Source: an uncultured Azonexus sp. (lineage in GTDB: Bacteria; Pseudomonadota; Gammaproteobacteria; Burkholderiales; Rhodocyclaceae). Taken from it: 36,535 nt of DNA. Of the stretch, positions 7,502 to 18,088 are shown piece after piece (the first letter of the stretch is position 1; each line of letters begins with the position of its first letter). The notes beneath the pieces are model-generated. The model worked only from the letters and a program-made list of their open reading frames with translations, did not search any database and was not told where the DNA came from. The stretch is taken from assembly GCA_937983545.1 (NCBI GenBank), contig CALJZP010000189.1:1-36535 (forward strand), given 5' to 3'. A program made the position numbers and the translations under genes.

Positions 7502-8976
7502 GTGCCCCGCGCGAAATTTTCGACCGGTTCGAAGCCTTGGGCGTTTCCCCGAGCGGTGTTGCCGACGACAGCCGCCAGGTTCGTCCGGGCGATCTGTTTC
7601 TGGCTTACCCCGGCGCTCTCTCCGACGGTCGTCGCTACATCGCCGATGCGCTGGCGAAAGGCGCCGTGGCCGTGCTCTGGGAACCGGGTGGCGATTTTGC
7701 CTGGGATGCGGCGTGGACCGTTCCGCAGCTGACGCATACGGGATTGCGTACCCTGGCCGGGCCGCTCGCCCACGCCGTGTACGGCCATCCCAGCGAGGCC
7801 CTGTCGCTGATCGCCATTACCGGCACCAACGGCAAGACTACGATCAGCCAATGCCTGGCTCGTGTCTATCCCAAGCCCTGCGCGATCATCGGCACGCTGG
7901 GAGCCGGTTTCCCGGATGCGATGACCGAAACCGGCTTCACGACGCCCGAGGCGACCACCCTGATGCGCTATCTGGCCGGCTTCCGCGAGCAGCAGGCGGC
8001 GGCCTGCGCACTGGAGGCCAGCTCCATCGGCATCGAGGAGGGGCGCATGAACGGTGCGCGCGTCGATGTGGCGGTATTTACCAACATCACCCGCGATCAC
8101 CTCGATTATCACGGGACGATGGATGCCTATGCGGCGGCCAAGGCGAAGCTGTTCCACTGGCCGCGCCTGCGCACCGCCATCGTCAATCTGGACGACGCGT
8201 TTGGCGTGCAGTTGATGCGCGAAACCTCGGCGATGCGCGTTCTGGGTTACTGTATTGGCGAACAGCGCCGCGATTTCCACGCCGTGGTGCGTGCCGAGGA
8301 TCTGGTCGATACGCCTTTCGGCCAGCGCTTCAACCTCGTCCTGCCGAATGGTCGGGCCATGGTCGATACCGTGCTGGTCGGGCGCTACAACGTTTCGAAC
8401 CTGCTGGCGATTGCCGGTGTCCTGTTCGATGCGGGTTTGTCGGCCGAGGACGTGGCCCTGCGCTTGTCCGAGATCACTGCACCTCCGGGACGGATGGAGC
8501 GTGTCGGCGGCAATGGCGAACCGCTGGTGGCCGTCGATTACGCCCATACGCCGGATGCGCTGGACAATGCACTGGCCGCGTTGCGCGATGTGGCCGCCGC
8601 GCGTGGCGGGCGCCTGTGTGTGGTATTCGGCTGTGGGGGCGATCGCGACAAAGGCAAACGCCCGCAAATGGGCGCGGTGGCCGAGCGCCTCGCCGACCGC
8701 GTGCTGGTGACCAGCGACAACCCGCGCAGCGAGGAACCGCTTTCTATTCTCAACGACATCGCGGCCGGCATGACGCACGCCGATCTCGAGGTCGATCGCG
8801 CCGCAGCCATTCGCCGGGCCATTCTTGAGGCCGATGTCCGCGATGTGGTCCTTCTCGCCGGCAAGGGCCACGAACCATACCAGGACATGGGCGGGGTCCG
8901 TCTGCCCTTTTCCGATGTCGAACAGGCCGAATCGGCCTTGGCGCTGTGGCGCAGCAAACAGGGGGATGCGGCATGA
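7498..8976 (+). CDS. murE: UDP-MurNAc-L-Ala-D-Glu:meso-diaminopimelate ligase MurE
   Basis: 492 residues, GTG start at 7498 overlapping the ftsI stop by 4 nt. Three Mur-ligase domains are visible: an N-terminal UDP-substrate domain (DDSRQVRPGDLFLAYPG), a central ATPase with the P-loop GTNGKT at 109-114, and a C-terminal ligase domain. DNPR at 407-410 is the signature for meso-diaminopimelate rather than lysine, so the peptidoglycan is predicted to be of the DAP type. The cytoplasmic reaction adds the third residue of the stem peptide. The TGA stop overlaps the murF ATG. Confidence 0.97.
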   Translation: MSAPREIFDRFEALGVSPSGVADDSRQVRPGDLFLAYPGALSDGRRYIADALAKGAVAVLWEPGGDFAWDAAWTVPQLTHTGLRTLAGPLAHAVYGHPSEALSLIAITGTNGKTTISQCLARVYPKPCAIIGTLGAGFPDAMTETGFTTPEATTLMRYLAGFREQQAAACALEASSIGIEEGRMNGARVDVAVFTNITRDHLDYHGTMDAYAAAKAKLFHWPRLRTAIVNLDDAFGVQLMRETSAMRVLGYCIGEQRRDFHAVVRAEDLVDTPFGQRFNLVLPNGRAMVDTVLVGRYNVSNLLAIAGVLFDAGLSAEDVALRLSEITAPPGRMERVGGNGEPLVAVDYAHTPDALDNALAALRDVAAARGGRLCVVFGCGGDRDKGKRPQMGAVAERLADRVLVTSDNPRSEEPLSILNDIAAGMTHADLEVDRAAAIRRAILEADVRDVVLLAGKGHEPYQDMGGVRLPFSDVEQAESALALWRSKQGDAA

Positions 8977-10343
8977 ACTGGCTGCTTTCGCAAGTCGCAC
9001 AGGCTGTTCAGGGGCGCCTGATCGGTGCCGATCTCAACCTGGAAGGCGTATCGACCGATACCCGGGCCATCGCCAAGGGGGCCTTGTTCGTCGCGCTGGC
9101 CGGCGAGCGTTTCGATGCCCATGATTTTCTGGCGCAGGCTGTCGCCGGTGGCGCGGCCGCCGTACTGATTTCCGATGAGGCCAAGCGGCCTGCCGGCGTA
9201 CCGGCCGTGGTGGTCGACGACACGCGTTTGGCGTTGGGTCGCCTGGCGGCCGCCTGGCGTGCCCGGTTCACCTTGCCCGTCATCGCTGTCACCGGCTCCA
9301 ATGGCAAGACAACGACCAAGGAAATGATCGCCGCCATTCTCAAGGCGGCCTTCGGTGCTGCCGTGCTGTCGACGCGCGGCAACCTGAACAACGACATCGG
9401 CCTGCCGTTGACGCTGCTCGGCCTGAGCGCATCGCATCACGCCGCGGTGATCGAGATGGGCATGAACCATCCCGGCGAGATCGCCTACCTGGCGCGCATC
9501 GGTGCGCCGACGGTCGCCATGGTTACCAATGCCCAGCGTGCCCACCTCGAAGGCATGGGCGACCTGGATGAGGTGGCACGCGAAAAAGGCGCCATTTTCA
9601 GCGGGCTGCAGGACGGCGGTATCGCGGTCATCAACGCCGATGATGCCTATGCCTCGGCCTGGCGCGGCATGGTCGATGGCCATTCGGTGCGTACCTTCGC
9701 CATCGACGGCGCGGCCGATGTGGTCGCCGGCGTTCGCCAGCATGGACTGGAAACCGAGCTGGATTTGCAGGCGCCCGAAGGGACGGCGACGGTCAAGTTG
9801 CGCATTCCCGGGCGTCACAACGCCCGCAATGCGGTGGCTGCCGCGGCCGCCTGTTTGGCCGCCGGTATCCCGCTGTCAGCCGTCACTGAAGGCCTGGCCG
9901 CATTTGCCGGCGTCAAGGGCCGCCTGCAGCGGCGTGCCGGCAAGCAGGGAGCCGAAATCCTCGACGATACCTATAACGCCAATCCGGATTCCGTGCGCGC
10001 CGGCATCGACGTGCTGGCCTCGACCATCGGCCGCAAGCTGCTGGTGCTGGGCGACATGGGCGAAATCGGCGAGGCCAGCGGCCAGTATCACGACGAGATC
10101 GGCGGCTATGCCAAGAGCCAAGGCATCGACCGCCTGTTCGCGCTGGGCGATACGTCGCAGCTGGCGGTGCGCAACTTCGGCGAGGGCGCCCGACACTTCT
10201 GCAATGTCGACAAGCTGATCGCCGCTGTGGACGAGGAATTGGGGCCCGACACCACCGTGCTGGTCAAGGGCTCGCGCTTCATGAAAATGGAACGGGTGGC
10301 CGATGCGCTGGCAGCACCCGTCGACCCCAAGGAGAAACACTGA
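8973..10343 (+). CDS. murF: UDP-MurNAc-tripeptide:D-Ala-D-Ala ligase MurF
   Basis: 456 residues from ATG 8973 (ATGA overlap with the murE stop). An in-frame start at 8946 would lie inside murE and is not preferred. The N-terminal domain has [18 protein letters not shown]. The ATPase P-loop [11 protein letters not shown] starts near residue 108. The C-terminal domain has [15 protein letters not shown], characteristic of MurF. It adds D-Ala-D-Ala to complete UDP-MurNAc-pentapeptide in the cytoplasm. The TGA stop at 10341-10343 shares its A with an ATG that opens a 6-codon mini-ORF before mraY. Confidence 0.97.
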   Translation: MNWLLSQVAQAVQGRLIGADLNLEGVSTDTRAIAKGALFVALAGERFDAHDFLAQAVAGGAAAVLISDEAKRPAGVPAVVVDDTRLALGRLAAAWRARFTLPVIAVTGSNGKTTTKEMIAAILKAAFGAAVLSTRGNLNNDIGLPLTLLGLSASHHAAVIEMGMNHPGEIAYLARIGAPTVAMVTNAQRAHLEGMGDLDEVAREKGAIFSGLQDGGIAVINADDAYASAWRGMVDGHSVRTFAIDGAADVVAGVRQHGLETELDLQAPEGTATVKLRIPGRHNARNAVAAAAACLAAGIPLSAVTEGLAAFAGVKGRLQRRAGKQGAEILDDTYNANPDSVRAGIDVLASTIGRKLLVLGDMGEIGEASGQYHDEIGGYAKSQGIDRLFALGDTSQLAVRNFGEGARHFCNVDKLIAAVDEELGPDTTVLVKGSRFMKMERVADALAAPVDPKEKH

Positions 10344-10363
10344 TGCTGCTGGAGAACCCGTAA
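10343..10363 (+). CDS. Six-codon mini-ORF (MLLENP) bridging murF and mraY
   Basis: ATG 10343 shares a base with the murF TGA (TGATG). The frame reads six codons and ends at TAA 10361-10363, which shares a base with the mraY ATG (TAATG). AAGGAG (10329-10334) stands 8 nt before its start. GGAG inside it (10351-10354) stands 8 nt before the mraY start. It could act as a reinitiation relay that keeps mraY translation coupled to murF, or it could simply be the mraY ribosome site with chance codons. No expression is shown. Confidence 0.35.
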   Translation: MLLENP

Positions 10364-11466
10364 TGCTACTTGCATTGGCCCAATGGCTCGCCCAGGACGT
10401 TCGCTTCTTCAACGTCTTCAACTACATCACGCTGCGCACAGTGCTGGCGGCAATGACGGCGCTGCTCATTTCGCTGGCCGCGGGGCCGCGCGTCATCCGT
10501 TGGCTGGCCGCCAAGAAGATCGGCCAGGCGGTGCGCACCGACGGCCCGCAGACCCACCTCGTCAAATCGGGAACACCGACCATGGGCGGCGTGCTGATCC
10601 TGATCGCCATCGGCATCACCACCCTGCTGTGGGGCGACCTGACCAACAAGTACGTGTGGACCGTGCTGGTTGTCACCCTCGGCTACGGCATCGTCGGCTG
10701 GTACGACGACTGGAAGAAGGTGGTCTATCGCGACCCGAACGGGCTGGCCAGCCGCTGGAAGTTTTTCTGGCAGTCGGTGCTCGGTATCGGCGCCGCCCTG
10801 TTCATCGCCTTCTCGGCCAAGAGCCCGGCGCAGACCGAGCTGATCATCCCTTTCATCAAGACGATCAGCTATCCGCTCGGCGTCATCGGTTTCATCACGC
10901 TGACCTACTTCGTCATTGTCGGTACCAGCAACGCGGTCAACCTGACTGATGGCCTGGACGGGCTGGCGATCATGCCGACCGTGATGATCGCTTCGGCCTT
11001 CGCGTTGATTGCCTACGTCACCGGCCACGCCGTGTATGCCAAGTATCTGCTGATCCCCTACGTGCCGGGGGCCGGCGAGTTGTGCATCCTGCTCGGCGCC
11101 ATCGCCGGGGCGGGGCTCGGTTTCCTGTGGTTCAACGCCTATCCGGCCGAGGTGTTCATGGGCGACGTCGGTGCGCTGGCGCTTGGCGCGGCGCTCGGCA
11201 CGGTAGCCGTGATCGTCCGCCAGGAAATCGTGCTGCTCATCATGGGTGGCGTCTTCGTCATCGAAACCCTGTCGGTGATGCTGCAGGTCAGCTACTTCAA
11301 ATACACCAAGAAAAAGTACGGCGAGGGCCGGCGCATCCTGCGCATGGCGCCGTTGCATCACCACTTCGAGCAAACCGGCTGGAAGGAGACGCAGGTCGTC
11401 GTCCGCTTCTGGATCATCACCATAATGCTCGTGCTGATCGGGCTCTCTACCTTGAAGCTGCGCTGA
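10363..11466 (+). CDS. mraY: Phospho-MurNAc-pentapeptide transferase MraY
   Basis: 367 residues (E. coli 360), start ATG 10363 chosen because it gives the typical N-terminus MLLALAQWL...[10 protein letters not shown] and has GGAG 8 nt upstream; a longer in-frame start at 10303 lies inside murF. It is polytopic with about ten membrane segments. Conserved catalytic elements are GWYDDWKK (Asp pair), [21 protein letters not shown] and the C-terminal [13 protein letters not shown]. It transfers phospho-MurNAc-pentapeptide to undecaprenyl phosphate, making lipid I in the inner membrane. The next gene, murD, starts 4 nt after the stop. Confidence 0.97.
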   Translation: MLLALAQWLAQDVRFFNVFNYITLRTVLAAMTALLISLAAGPRVIRWLAAKKIGQAVRTDGPQTHLVKSGTPTMGGVLILIAIGITTLLWGDLTNKYVWTVLVVTLGYGIVGWYDDWKKVVYRDPNGLASRWKFFWQSVLGIGAALFIAFSAKSPAQTELIIPFIKTISYPLGVIGFITLTYFVIVGTSNAVNLTDGLDGLAIMPTVMIASAFALIAYVTGHAVYAKYLLIPYVPGAGELCILLGAIAGAGLGFLWFNAYPAEVFMGDVGALALGAALGTVAVIVRQEIVLLIMGGVFVIETLSVMLQVSYFKYTKKKYGEGRRILRMAPLHHHFEQTGWKETQVVVRFWIITIMLVLIGLSTLKLR

Positions 11467-11470
11467 GAAC

Positions 11471-12823
11471 ATGGAACTCAAGGGCAAACGCGTACTGGTG
11501 GTCGGACTCGGGGAGTCCGGGCTGGCGATGGCCAAGTGGCTGCATCGCCAGGGCGCGTTCGTCCGCGTGGCCGATTCGCGCAGCAACCCGCCGAATGTCG
11601 AGGCATTGCAGCAAGTCGCGCCGGGTGCCGAATTGCTGGCCGGGCCGTTTGCCAGCCAGCCGTTTACCGATGCCGATCTGGTCGCGCTGTCGCCGGGCGT
11701 GCCGAAAGCGACACCGGAAATCGCCGCCGTCGCCGACAAGCTGGTCTCCGAAATCGAACTGTTCGCCGCCGGTGTGCGCGAACAGGTGCCGGACTCGCAG
11801 ATCGTCGCCATCACCGGTAGCAATGGCAAGACGACGACCACCGCGCTGACCGCGCATCTGTTGAACGGTGTCGGCGTGCCGGCCATCGCTTGCGGCAACA
11901 TCTCGCCGTCGGCCCTCGATGCGCTGATGGATGCGCAGGATGCAGGGATGCTGCCGGAGGTGTGGGTCGTCGAACTCTCCAGCTTCCAGCTCGAAACGAC
12001 GCACCATCTGAAGGCCGCCGCCGCGACCGTGCTCAACCTGTCCGAGGATCACCTCGACCGCTACGAAGGCAGTCTGGCCAATTACGCCGCCGCCAAGTCG
12101 CGCGTGTTTCAGGGCAAGGGCGCGATGATCCTCAATCGCGATGACGACTGGTCGATGGGCAACGGCCGTTGCGGCCGCAGGATGATCACCTTCGGCCTGA
12201 ACCCGGCGCCGCGCGGCGTCGATTACGGCTTTGCCGATGGCGCCATCGTGCGCGGCAAGGAAGCGCTGGTCACCCTGGCTGAGCTGCAGTTGTCCGGTCT
12301 GCACAACGCCGCCAATGCCATGGCCGCCCTGGCGCTGTGCGAGGCGGTCGGTGTTGCGCCGCAGCGCCTGGTCGCACCGCTGAAAAGCTTCAAGGGTCTG
12401 CCGCATCGCGTCGAGACTGTCGCCGAGATCGGCGGCGTGCTCTACGTCGATGATTCCAAGGGCACCAATGTCGGTGCCACGCTGGCCGCCATCGAAGGCA
12501 TGGGCCGCAAGGTCGCCATCGTCCTCGGCGGCGACGGCAAGGGACAGGACTTCTCGCCGCTCAAGCCGGCGCTGGAAAAACACGGTCGCGCCGTGGCGCT
12601 GATCGGCCGCGATGCCGCCGCCATCGGCATGGCGCTCGAAGGCAGTGGCGTACCAACCTGCATCGTCGGCGACATGGAAGCCGCCGTACGCTGGCTGGCT
12701 GCCCAGGCAAAGGCCGGAGATTGCGTGCTCTTGTCGCCGGCCTGCGCCAGCCTCGATATGTACAAGAACTACGCCCACCGGGCGCAGGCCTTCATCGATG
12801 CGGTGGAGGGCTTGAAGTCATGA
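11471..12823 (+). CDS. murD: UDP-MurNAc-L-alanine:D-glutamate ligase MurD
   Basis: 450 residues (E. coli 438). The N-terminal Rossmann-like domain begins [19 protein letters not shown]. The ATPase P-loop GSNGKT is at 116-121. The C-terminal ligase domain has [13 protein letters not shown] and [19 protein letters not shown], typical of MurD. It adds D-Glu to UDP-MurNAc-L-Ala in the cytoplasm. No clear Shine-Dalgarno precedes ATG 11471, so it may depend on ribosomes arriving from mraY. The TGA stop overlaps the ftsW ATG (ATGA). Confidence 0.97.
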   Translation: MELKGKRVLVVGLGESGLAMAKWLHRQGAFVRVADSRSNPPNVEALQQVAPGAELLAGPFASQPFTDADLVALSPGVPKATPEIAAVADKLVSEIELFAAGVREQVPDSQIVAITGSNGKTTTTALTAHLLNGVGVPAIACGNISPSALDALMDAQDAGMLPEVWVVELSSFQLETTHHLKAAAATVLNLSEDHLDRYEGSLANYAAAKSRVFQGKGAMILNRDDDWSMGNGRCGRRMITFGLNPAPRGVDYGFADGAIVRGKEALVTLAELQLSGLHNAANAMAALALCEAVGVAPQRLVAPLKSFKGLPHRVETVAEIGGVLYVDDSKGTNVGATLAAIEGMGRKVAIVLGGDGKGQDFSPLKPALEKHGRAVALIGRDAAAIGMALEGSGVPTCIVGDMEAAVRWLAAQAKAGDCVLLSPACASLDMYKNYAHRAQAFIDAVEGLKS

Positions 12824-13983
12824 TGATCGGTGCCCTCGACGCGCCGCGCCGCCAGGTGGCCGAGATCGACTACGCCCTGCTGTGGAGCGTATTGATCCTG
12901 CTGTTCACCGGCCTGGTCTTCGTCTATTCGGCGTCCATCGCGATTGCCGAAGGCGGGCGTTCGACGGGTCATCAGCCGGCCTACTACCTGATCCGCCAGG
13001 GCATTTTTCTGTGCATCGGCCTGGTTGCCGCCGCCGTGACCTTCCAGGTGCCGCTGAAGCTCTGGCAGCGTTACGCCCCGTACCTGTTCATGGTCGGCGT
13101 CTTCTTGCTGGCATTAGTGCTGATTCCCGGTATCGGTCGCGACGTCAATGGCGCACGTCGCTGGATCTCGCTCGGATTCGCCAATCTGCAGCCGTCCGAG
13201 TTGATGAAGCTGTTCGCCGTGCTCTATGCCGCCGACTACACGGTGCGCAAGATCAACGTCATGCATGACCTGAAGCAGGCCTTCCTGCCGATGTTCGGCG
13301 CCATGGCCATCGTCGGCATGCTGCTGCTCAAGGAGCCGGACTTCGGCGCTTTCGTGGTGATCATATCCATCGCCATGGGCATCCTCTTCCTCGGCGGCCT
13401 CAAGGCCCGTCTGTTCGCCATGCTGATCGTCGGCCTGCTGATCGCCTTCACGATCATGATCATCGTCTCGCCTTACCGCCGCGACCGCGTATTCGGCTTC
13501 ATGGACCCGTGGGCCGATGCCTTCGGCCGCGGCTATCAGCTGTCGCATTCGCTGATCGCCTTCGGTCGCGGCGAACTGTTCGGCGTCGGCCTCGGGGCCA
13601 GCGTCGAAAAGCTGTTCTACCTGCCGGAAGCGCACACCGATTTCCTGCTCGCGGTCATTGCCGAGGAACTCGGCTTTTTCGGCGTGCTCGCCGTGATCGC
13701 GCTGTTCGCCGTACTGGTCCAGCGCGCCTTCGCCATCGGCCGCCAGTGCGTGCAGCTCGATCGCCTTTATCCGGCCCTGGTGGCCATGGGCATGGGCGTC
13801 TGGTTCGGCGTGCAGTCCTTCATCAACATGGGCGTCAACATGGGCCTGCTGCCGACCAAGGGGCTGACCCTGCCGCTGATGAGTTTCGGCGGCTCCGGCG
13901 TGGTCGCCAACTGCATCGCACTGGCCATTCTGCTCAGGGTTGACTGGGAGAATAGGCAGCTTATGAGAGGTGGAAAGCTATGA
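12820..13983 (+). CDS. ftsW: Septal peptidoglycan glycosyltransferase FtsW
   Basis: 387 residues, SEDS family with about ten membrane segments. Start ATG 12820 overlaps the murD stop by 4 nt and is preceded by GGAGG (12804-12808); ATG 12823 is an equivalent alternative. Family signatures include [18 protein letters not shown] (around residue 107), a [16 protein letters not shown] loop and the C-terminal [16 protein letters not shown]. It polymerises lipid II at the septum with FtsI (5753-7501). The stop overlaps the murG start (ATGA). Confidence 0.96.
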   Translation: MMIGALDAPRRQVAEIDYALLWSVLILLFTGLVFVYSASIAIAEGGRSTGHQPAYYLIRQGIFLCIGLVAAAVTFQVPLKLWQRYAPYLFMVGVFLLALVLIPGIGRDVNGARRWISLGFANLQPSELMKLFAVLYAADYTVRKINVMHDLKQAFLPMFGAMAIVGMLLLKEPDFGAFVVIISIAMGILFLGGLKARLFAMLIVGLLIAFTIMIIVSPYRRDRVFGFMDPWADAFGRGYQLSHSLIAFGRGELFGVGLGASVEKLFYLPEAHTDFLLAVIAEELGFFGVLAVIALFAVLVQRAFAIGRQCVQLDRLYPALVAMGMGVWFGVQSFINMGVNMGLLPTKGLTLPLMSFGGSGVVANCIALAILLRVDWENRQLMRGGKL

Positions 13984-15038
13984 GCAAGACCATCCTCGTC
14001 ATGGCCGGCGGTACCGGCGGCCATATTTTCCCGGCCCTGGCCGTCGCGCACAAAATGCGCGATGCCGGCTGGCGCGTGGTCTGGCTGGGCAATCCGGAGG
14101 GCATGGAAGCCAAGCTGGTGCCCCAGCATGGGTTCGAGATGGTGTGGGTCAAGTTCTCGGCCCTGCGCGGCAAGGGAATCCTGCGCAAGCTGTTGCTGCC
14201 GCTCAACCTGCTGCGCGGCTTCTGGCAGGGGTTGAAGGCCATCCGTCAGGTCAAGCCCAATGTCGTGCTCGGCATGGGCGGCTACATCACCTTCCCGGGC
14301 GGCATGATGGCCGCGCTGACCGGCGTGCCGCTGGTCCTGCACGAGCAGAACTCGGTTGCCGGTCTGGCCAACCGCGTGCTGGCCGGTGTGGCCGACCGCA
14401 TCGTGACCGGCTTCCCGAATGTCCTGAAAAAGGGCGAATGGGTCGGTAATCCGGTGCGGCCGGAAATCACAAAGATCGCTGCCCCGGTCGAGCGTTTTTC
14501 CGAGCGTAGCGGCGCCCTGCGTATCCTGATCATCGGCGGCAGCCTGGGGGCGCAGGCGCTGAACGAGTTGGTGCCCAAGGGCATGGCACTGCTCGGTGAG
14601 GCCGAACAGCCGCAAATCGTCCATCAGGCAGGCGAGAAGCACATCGATACCCTGAAGGCCAATTACGCGGCGGTCGGTGTCCAGGCGCACTGCGTTTCCT
14701 TCATCGAGGACATGGCCGGTGCCTATGAGTGGGCCGATCTGGTGATTTGTCGCGCTGGCGCGCTGACCATCGCCGAACTGGCCGCGGCGGGGGTGGCGAG
14801 CATCCTGGTGCCTTTCCCGCATGCGGTCGACGACCACCAGACCGGCAATGCCCGGTTCCTGGTCGGCGTCGGCGGCGCCTTCCTGCTGCCGCAGACCGAA
14901 CTGACGGCCGAATCCATCGCGTTGATTCGCAACTATTCCCGGGGCCAGCTGCTGGAAATGGCCGAAAAGGCGCGCAGCATGGCCAAGCCGGATGCGACCG
15001 AGGCTGTCGCCCAACTTTGCACGGATATCGCCAAATGA
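13980..15038 (+). CDS. murG: UDP-GlcNAc:lipid I N-acetylglucosaminyltransferase MurG
   Basis: 352 residues, GT28 family, GT-B fold. The N-terminal glycine-rich motif GGTGGH (residues 10-15) is intact. Further motifs are [37 protein letters not shown], and the donor-binding [17 protein letters not shown] followed by [14 protein letters not shown]. It makes lipid II on the cytoplasmic face of the inner membrane. Overlaps: ATGA with ftsW at the start and ATGA with murC at the end; AGAGGTGG lies just before the start. Confidence 0.97.
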   Translation: MSKTILVMAGGTGGHIFPALAVAHKMRDAGWRVVWLGNPEGMEAKLVPQHGFEMVWVKFSALRGKGILRKLLLPLNLLRGFWQGLKAIRQVKPNVVLGMGGYITFPGGMMAALTGVPLVLHEQNSVAGLANRVLAGVADRIVTGFPNVLKKGEWVGNPVRPEITKIAAPVERFSERSGALRILIIGGSLGAQALNELVPKGMALLGEAEQPQIVHQAGEKHIDTLKANYAAVGVQAHCVSFIEDMAGAYEWADLVICRAGALTIAELAAAGVASILVPFPHAVDDHQTGNARFLVGVGGAFLLPQTELTAESIALIRNYSRGQLLEMAEKARSMAKPDATEAVAQLCTDIAK

Positions 15039-16426
15039 AACACAAGGTCAAGAACATTCACTTCGTCGGCGTCGGCGGTTCGGGCATGAGCGGGATCGCC
15101 GAAGTGCTGGCCCACCTCGATTTCACCGTCACCGGTTCGGATATCGCCGCCAGCGCGACGACGCGCCGCCTGGAAGGCGAGGGCGTCAAGGTGATGGTCG
15201 GGCATGCCGCCGAAAACATTGCCGGGGCCGATGCGCTGGTCGTGTCGACCGCCGTCAAGGCAGACAACCCGGAAGTGGTGGCTGCCCGCGAGCGGAAAAT
15301 CCCGGTCGTGCCGCGCGCCCAGATGCTGGCTGAGTTGATGCGCCTGAAGAGCGGCATCGCCATCGCCGGCACCCACGGCAAGACGACGACGACCAGCCTG
15401 GTCACCAGCATCCTGGCCGAAGGCGGCATTGACCCGACCTTTGTCATCGGTGGCCGGCTGAATGCCGCGGGCGCCAACGCCCGCCTGGGGAGCGGCGATT
15501 TCCTGGTGGCCGAAGCGGACGAGTCTGATGCTTCCTTCCTGTTCCTGTCGCCGGTCATCTCGGTGGTCACCAATATCGATGCCGACCACATGGAGACCTA
15601 TGGCCACGATTTCGAGCGCCTGAAAACCGCCTTCGTCGACTTCCTGAACCGGCTGCCTTTCTACGGCGTGGCCGTGGTCTGCGGCGACGACGCCAACGTG
15701 CGCGACATCCTGCCGCGCGTGCCGAAGCAGATCATCACCTACGGTTTGTCGCCGGAAAACAATTTCTACGCCGAGAACATCGTCGCCGAGGACGGCCGGA
15801 TGCGTTTCGACTGCGTGCGCGTCAATGGCACGACGACCCGCCTGTCCATCGTGCTCAACACGCCGGGCCTGCACAATGTGCTCAACGCGTTGGCCGCGAT
15901 TGCCGTGGCGACCGAAGTGCAAGTGGCCGACGAGGCCATCGTCAAGGCGCTGGCCGAATTCAAGGGTGTTGGCCGCCGCTTCCAGCGGTACGGTGAAATC
16001 GCCTTGCCGGCTGGCGGCAGCTTCACCCTGGTCGACGATTACGGCCATCACCCGGTCGAGATGGCCGCCACCGTGGCCGCCGCCCGGGGTGCCTTCCCGG
16101 GGCGCAGACTGGTGCTGGCCTTCCAGCCGCACCGCTACACACGGACCCGCGATTGCTTCGAGGATTTCGTCAAGGTGCTGAGCACCGTCGATGCGTTGTG
16201 CCTGGCCGAGATCTACGCGGCCGGCGAAGCACCCATCGTCGCGGCCGACGGCCGGTCGCTGGCCCGCGCGCTGCGCGTCGCCGGCAAGGTTGAGCCGGTC
16301 TTCGTCGAGGACATTGCGGCCATGCCGCAAACGATCATGGATGTCGCCCGCGATGGCGACGTGGTATTGACCATGGGTGCCGGCTCGATCGGTGCGGTGC
16401 CCGGCAAGCTGGTGGAAGGCAAATGA
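15035..16426 (+). CDS. murC: UDP-MurNAc:L-alanine ligase MurC
   Basis: 463 residues. The start at ATG 15035 overlaps the murG stop by 4 nt and gives the typical [21 protein letters not shown]-terminus. The ATPase P-loop GTHGKT is at 112-117. [14 protein letters not shown] and the C-terminal [18 protein letters not shown] with [10 protein letters not shown] are MurC signatures. It starts stem-peptide synthesis by adding L-Ala to UDP-MurNAc. Overlap with ddlB is again ATGA. Confidence 0.97.
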   Translation: MKHKVKNIHFVGVGGSGMSGIAEVLAHLDFTVTGSDIAASATTRRLEGEGVKVMVGHAAENIAGADALVVSTAVKADNPEVVAARERKIPVVPRAQMLAELMRLKSGIAIAGTHGKTTTTSLVTSILAEGGIDPTFVIGGRLNAAGANARLGSGDFLVAEADESDASFLFLSPVISVVTNIDADHMETYGHDFERLKTAFVDFLNRLPFYGVAVVCGDDANVRDILPRVPKQIITYGLSPENNFYAENIVAEDGRMRFDCVRVNGTTTRLSIVLNTPGLHNVLNALAAIAVATEVQVADEAIVKALAEFKGVGRRFQRYGEIALPAGGSFTLVDDYGHHPVEMAATVAAARGAFPGRRLVLAFQPHRYTRTRDCFEDFVKVLSTVDALCLAEIYAAGEAPIVAADGRSLARALRVAGKVEPVFVEDIAAMPQTIMDVARDGDVVLTMGAGSIGAVPGKLVEGK

Positions 16427-17328
16427 GCAGTTTCGGCAAAGTCGCAGTCCTCTTTGGCGGAACCTCCGCCGAGCGCGAGGTTTCCCTGAACAGCGGTTCG
16501 CGGGTACTGGCCGCGCTGCAGGGGCAGGGCATCGATGTCCATGCCTTCGATCCGGCCACGCAGACCCTCGACGACCTGAAGGGCTATGACCGGGCGTTCA
16601 TTGCGCTGCACGGCCGCCATGGCGAGGACGGCACCATCCAGGGTGCCCTCGAGTTCATGCACATCCCCTACACCGGTTCCGGTGTGCTGGCCTCGGCGCT
16701 GGCCATGGACAAGTTCCGCACCAAGCTGATGTGGCAGGCGGCCGGCTTGCCGGTTCCCGAATATGCCCTGCTGACGGCCGATTCCGATTTTGCCGAAATC
16801 GAGGAGCAACTTGGTCTGCCGCTCTTCGTCAAGCCGGCGCGCGAAGGTTCTTCCATCGGCGTGACCAAGGTCAAGGAACGCGGAACGCTCAAGGCGGCCT
16901 ACGAGGAAGCTGCACGCCACGATTCGCTGGTCATCGCCGAAAAGGGCGTGATGGGCGGCGAATACACGGTCGGTATCGTCGGCGACGAGGTGCTGCCGAT
17001 CATCAAGATCGTGCCGGCGACCGAATGGTACGACTACGAAGCCAAGTACAACCGCGACGACACCCAGTATCTGTGCCCCTGCGGCCTGCCGGAAGCCAAG
17101 GAAATGGAAATCCGCAAGGGCGCGCTGGAAGCCTTCCGCATCCTCGGCGGCCGCGGCTGGGGGCGCGTCGATTTCCTGATGGACGAGGCCGGCAATCACT
17201 ACTACCTGGAAGTGAATACCGCGCCGGGCATGACCGACCATTCGCTGGTTCCGATGGGCGCCCGCGTTGCCGGCATGGAATATCCCGCACTGGTTCGCCG
17301 CGTGCTCGAACTGGCTGCCAACGATTAA
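16423..17328 (+). CDS. ddlB: D-alanine--D-alanine ligase
   Basis: 301 residues, ATP-grasp fold. N-terminal [20 protein letters not shown], central [18 protein letters not shown] (ATP-grasp lysine and glycine loop), [15 protein letters not shown], and the metal-binding [17 protein letters not shown] near the C-terminus. It makes the D-Ala-D-Ala used by MurF (8973-10343). The DdlB name follows from its place in the dcw cluster. The stop is followed by a 15-bp gap before ftsQ, one of the few true gaps in the operon. Confidence 0.96.
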   Translation: MSSFGKVAVLFGGTSAEREVSLNSGSRVLAALQGQGIDVHAFDPATQTLDDLKGYDRAFIALHGRHGEDGTIQGALEFMHIPYTGSGVLASALAMDKFRTKLMWQAAGLPVPEYALLTADSDFAEIEEQLGLPLFVKPAREGSSIGVTKVKERGTLKAAYEEAARHDSLVIAEKGVMGGEYTVGIVGDEVLPIIKIVPATEWYDYEAKYNRDDTQYLCPCGLPEAKEMEIRKGALEAFRILGGRGWGRVDFLMDEAGNHYYLEVNTAPGMTDHSLVPMGARVAGMEYPALVRRVLELAAND

Positions 17329-17343
17329 CGACAGAGACGATGA

Positions 17344-18084
17344 ATGTGGAACAAACCGCACCTGCTCAACGCCATCGCCGACCTGCTGATGCTGGTCGCG
17401 GCCGCGGCGTTGCTGGCTGCGGCCGCGGTCTGGCTGGTGCGGGTGCCGTCCTTGCCGGTGCGTCAGGTGGTATTCGCCGACACGTTGGCGCATACCCGGC
17501 GTGCCGAGGTGGAGCAGGTGTTGCCGGCATCGCTGAAGGGCAATTTCTTCAGCATCAATCTGGAGTCGGTGCGCGGCGCGCTGGAAAAGCTGCCCTGGGT
17601 GCGCAAGGTGGACATCCGACGCCAGTGGCCGGACCGGCTCGAGGTCAGCATCGAGGAGCACAGGCCGGTCGCCCGCTGGGGCGAGGGACGGGGCGAGCTG
17701 GTGAACAGCTATGGCGAGGTTTTTGCGGCCAGCCTGCCGGAGAGCGAGGCGAGCGCCATGCCGCTGCTGTTCGGGCCGCTCGGCACGGCGCCGGAGGTAC
17801 TGAAGGAATACGGCGCGCTGGTCGGCGCCTTCAAGGCGGTTGGCGAAGTGCCGGTGCAGGTGACCTTGTCGCCGCGCCTGGCATGGGCCTTGAAGCTGCA
17901 GAACGGCATGTTGGTCGATATTGGCCGCGAGCAGGCCAAATCGCCAGTCGGCGTGCGGCTGGCACGCTTTATCGAGGTGTATCCGGAGATGGTCGCCAAG
18001 CGGGCGGTCAGGCCGGCCGTGGTGGATTTGCGGTATCCGAATGGCTTTGCGATGAGGGTCGCGGCCGAGGGGAAGGGAAAGTAA
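17344..18084 (+). CDS. ftsQ: Cell division protein FtsQ
   Basis: 246 residues. A short cytoplasmic N-terminus, one alanine/leucine-rich membrane segment (about 13-33), a POTRA domain (about 39-108, with VRKVDIRRQWPDRLEVSIEEHRPVA) and a C-terminal beta domain form the standard FtsQ layout. FtsQ bridges early and late division proteins through FtsB and FtsL. GAGACG precedes ATG 17344. A competing ATG at 17340 opens a different frame without family resemblance. ftsA begins 4 nt after the TAA. Confidence 0.95.
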   Translation: MWNKPHLLNAIADLLMLVAAAALLAAAAVWLVRVPSLPVRQVVFADTLAHTRRAEVEQVLPASLKGNFFSINLESVRGALEKLPWVRKVDIRRQWPDRLEVSIEEHRPVARWGEGRGELVNSYGEVFAASLPESEASAMPLLFGPLGTAPEVLKEYGALVGAFKAVGEVPVQVTLSPRLAWALKLQNGMLVDIGREQAKSPVGVRLARFIEVYPEMVAKRAVRPAVVDLRYPNGFAMRVAAEGKGK

Positions 18085-18088
18085 GGAC

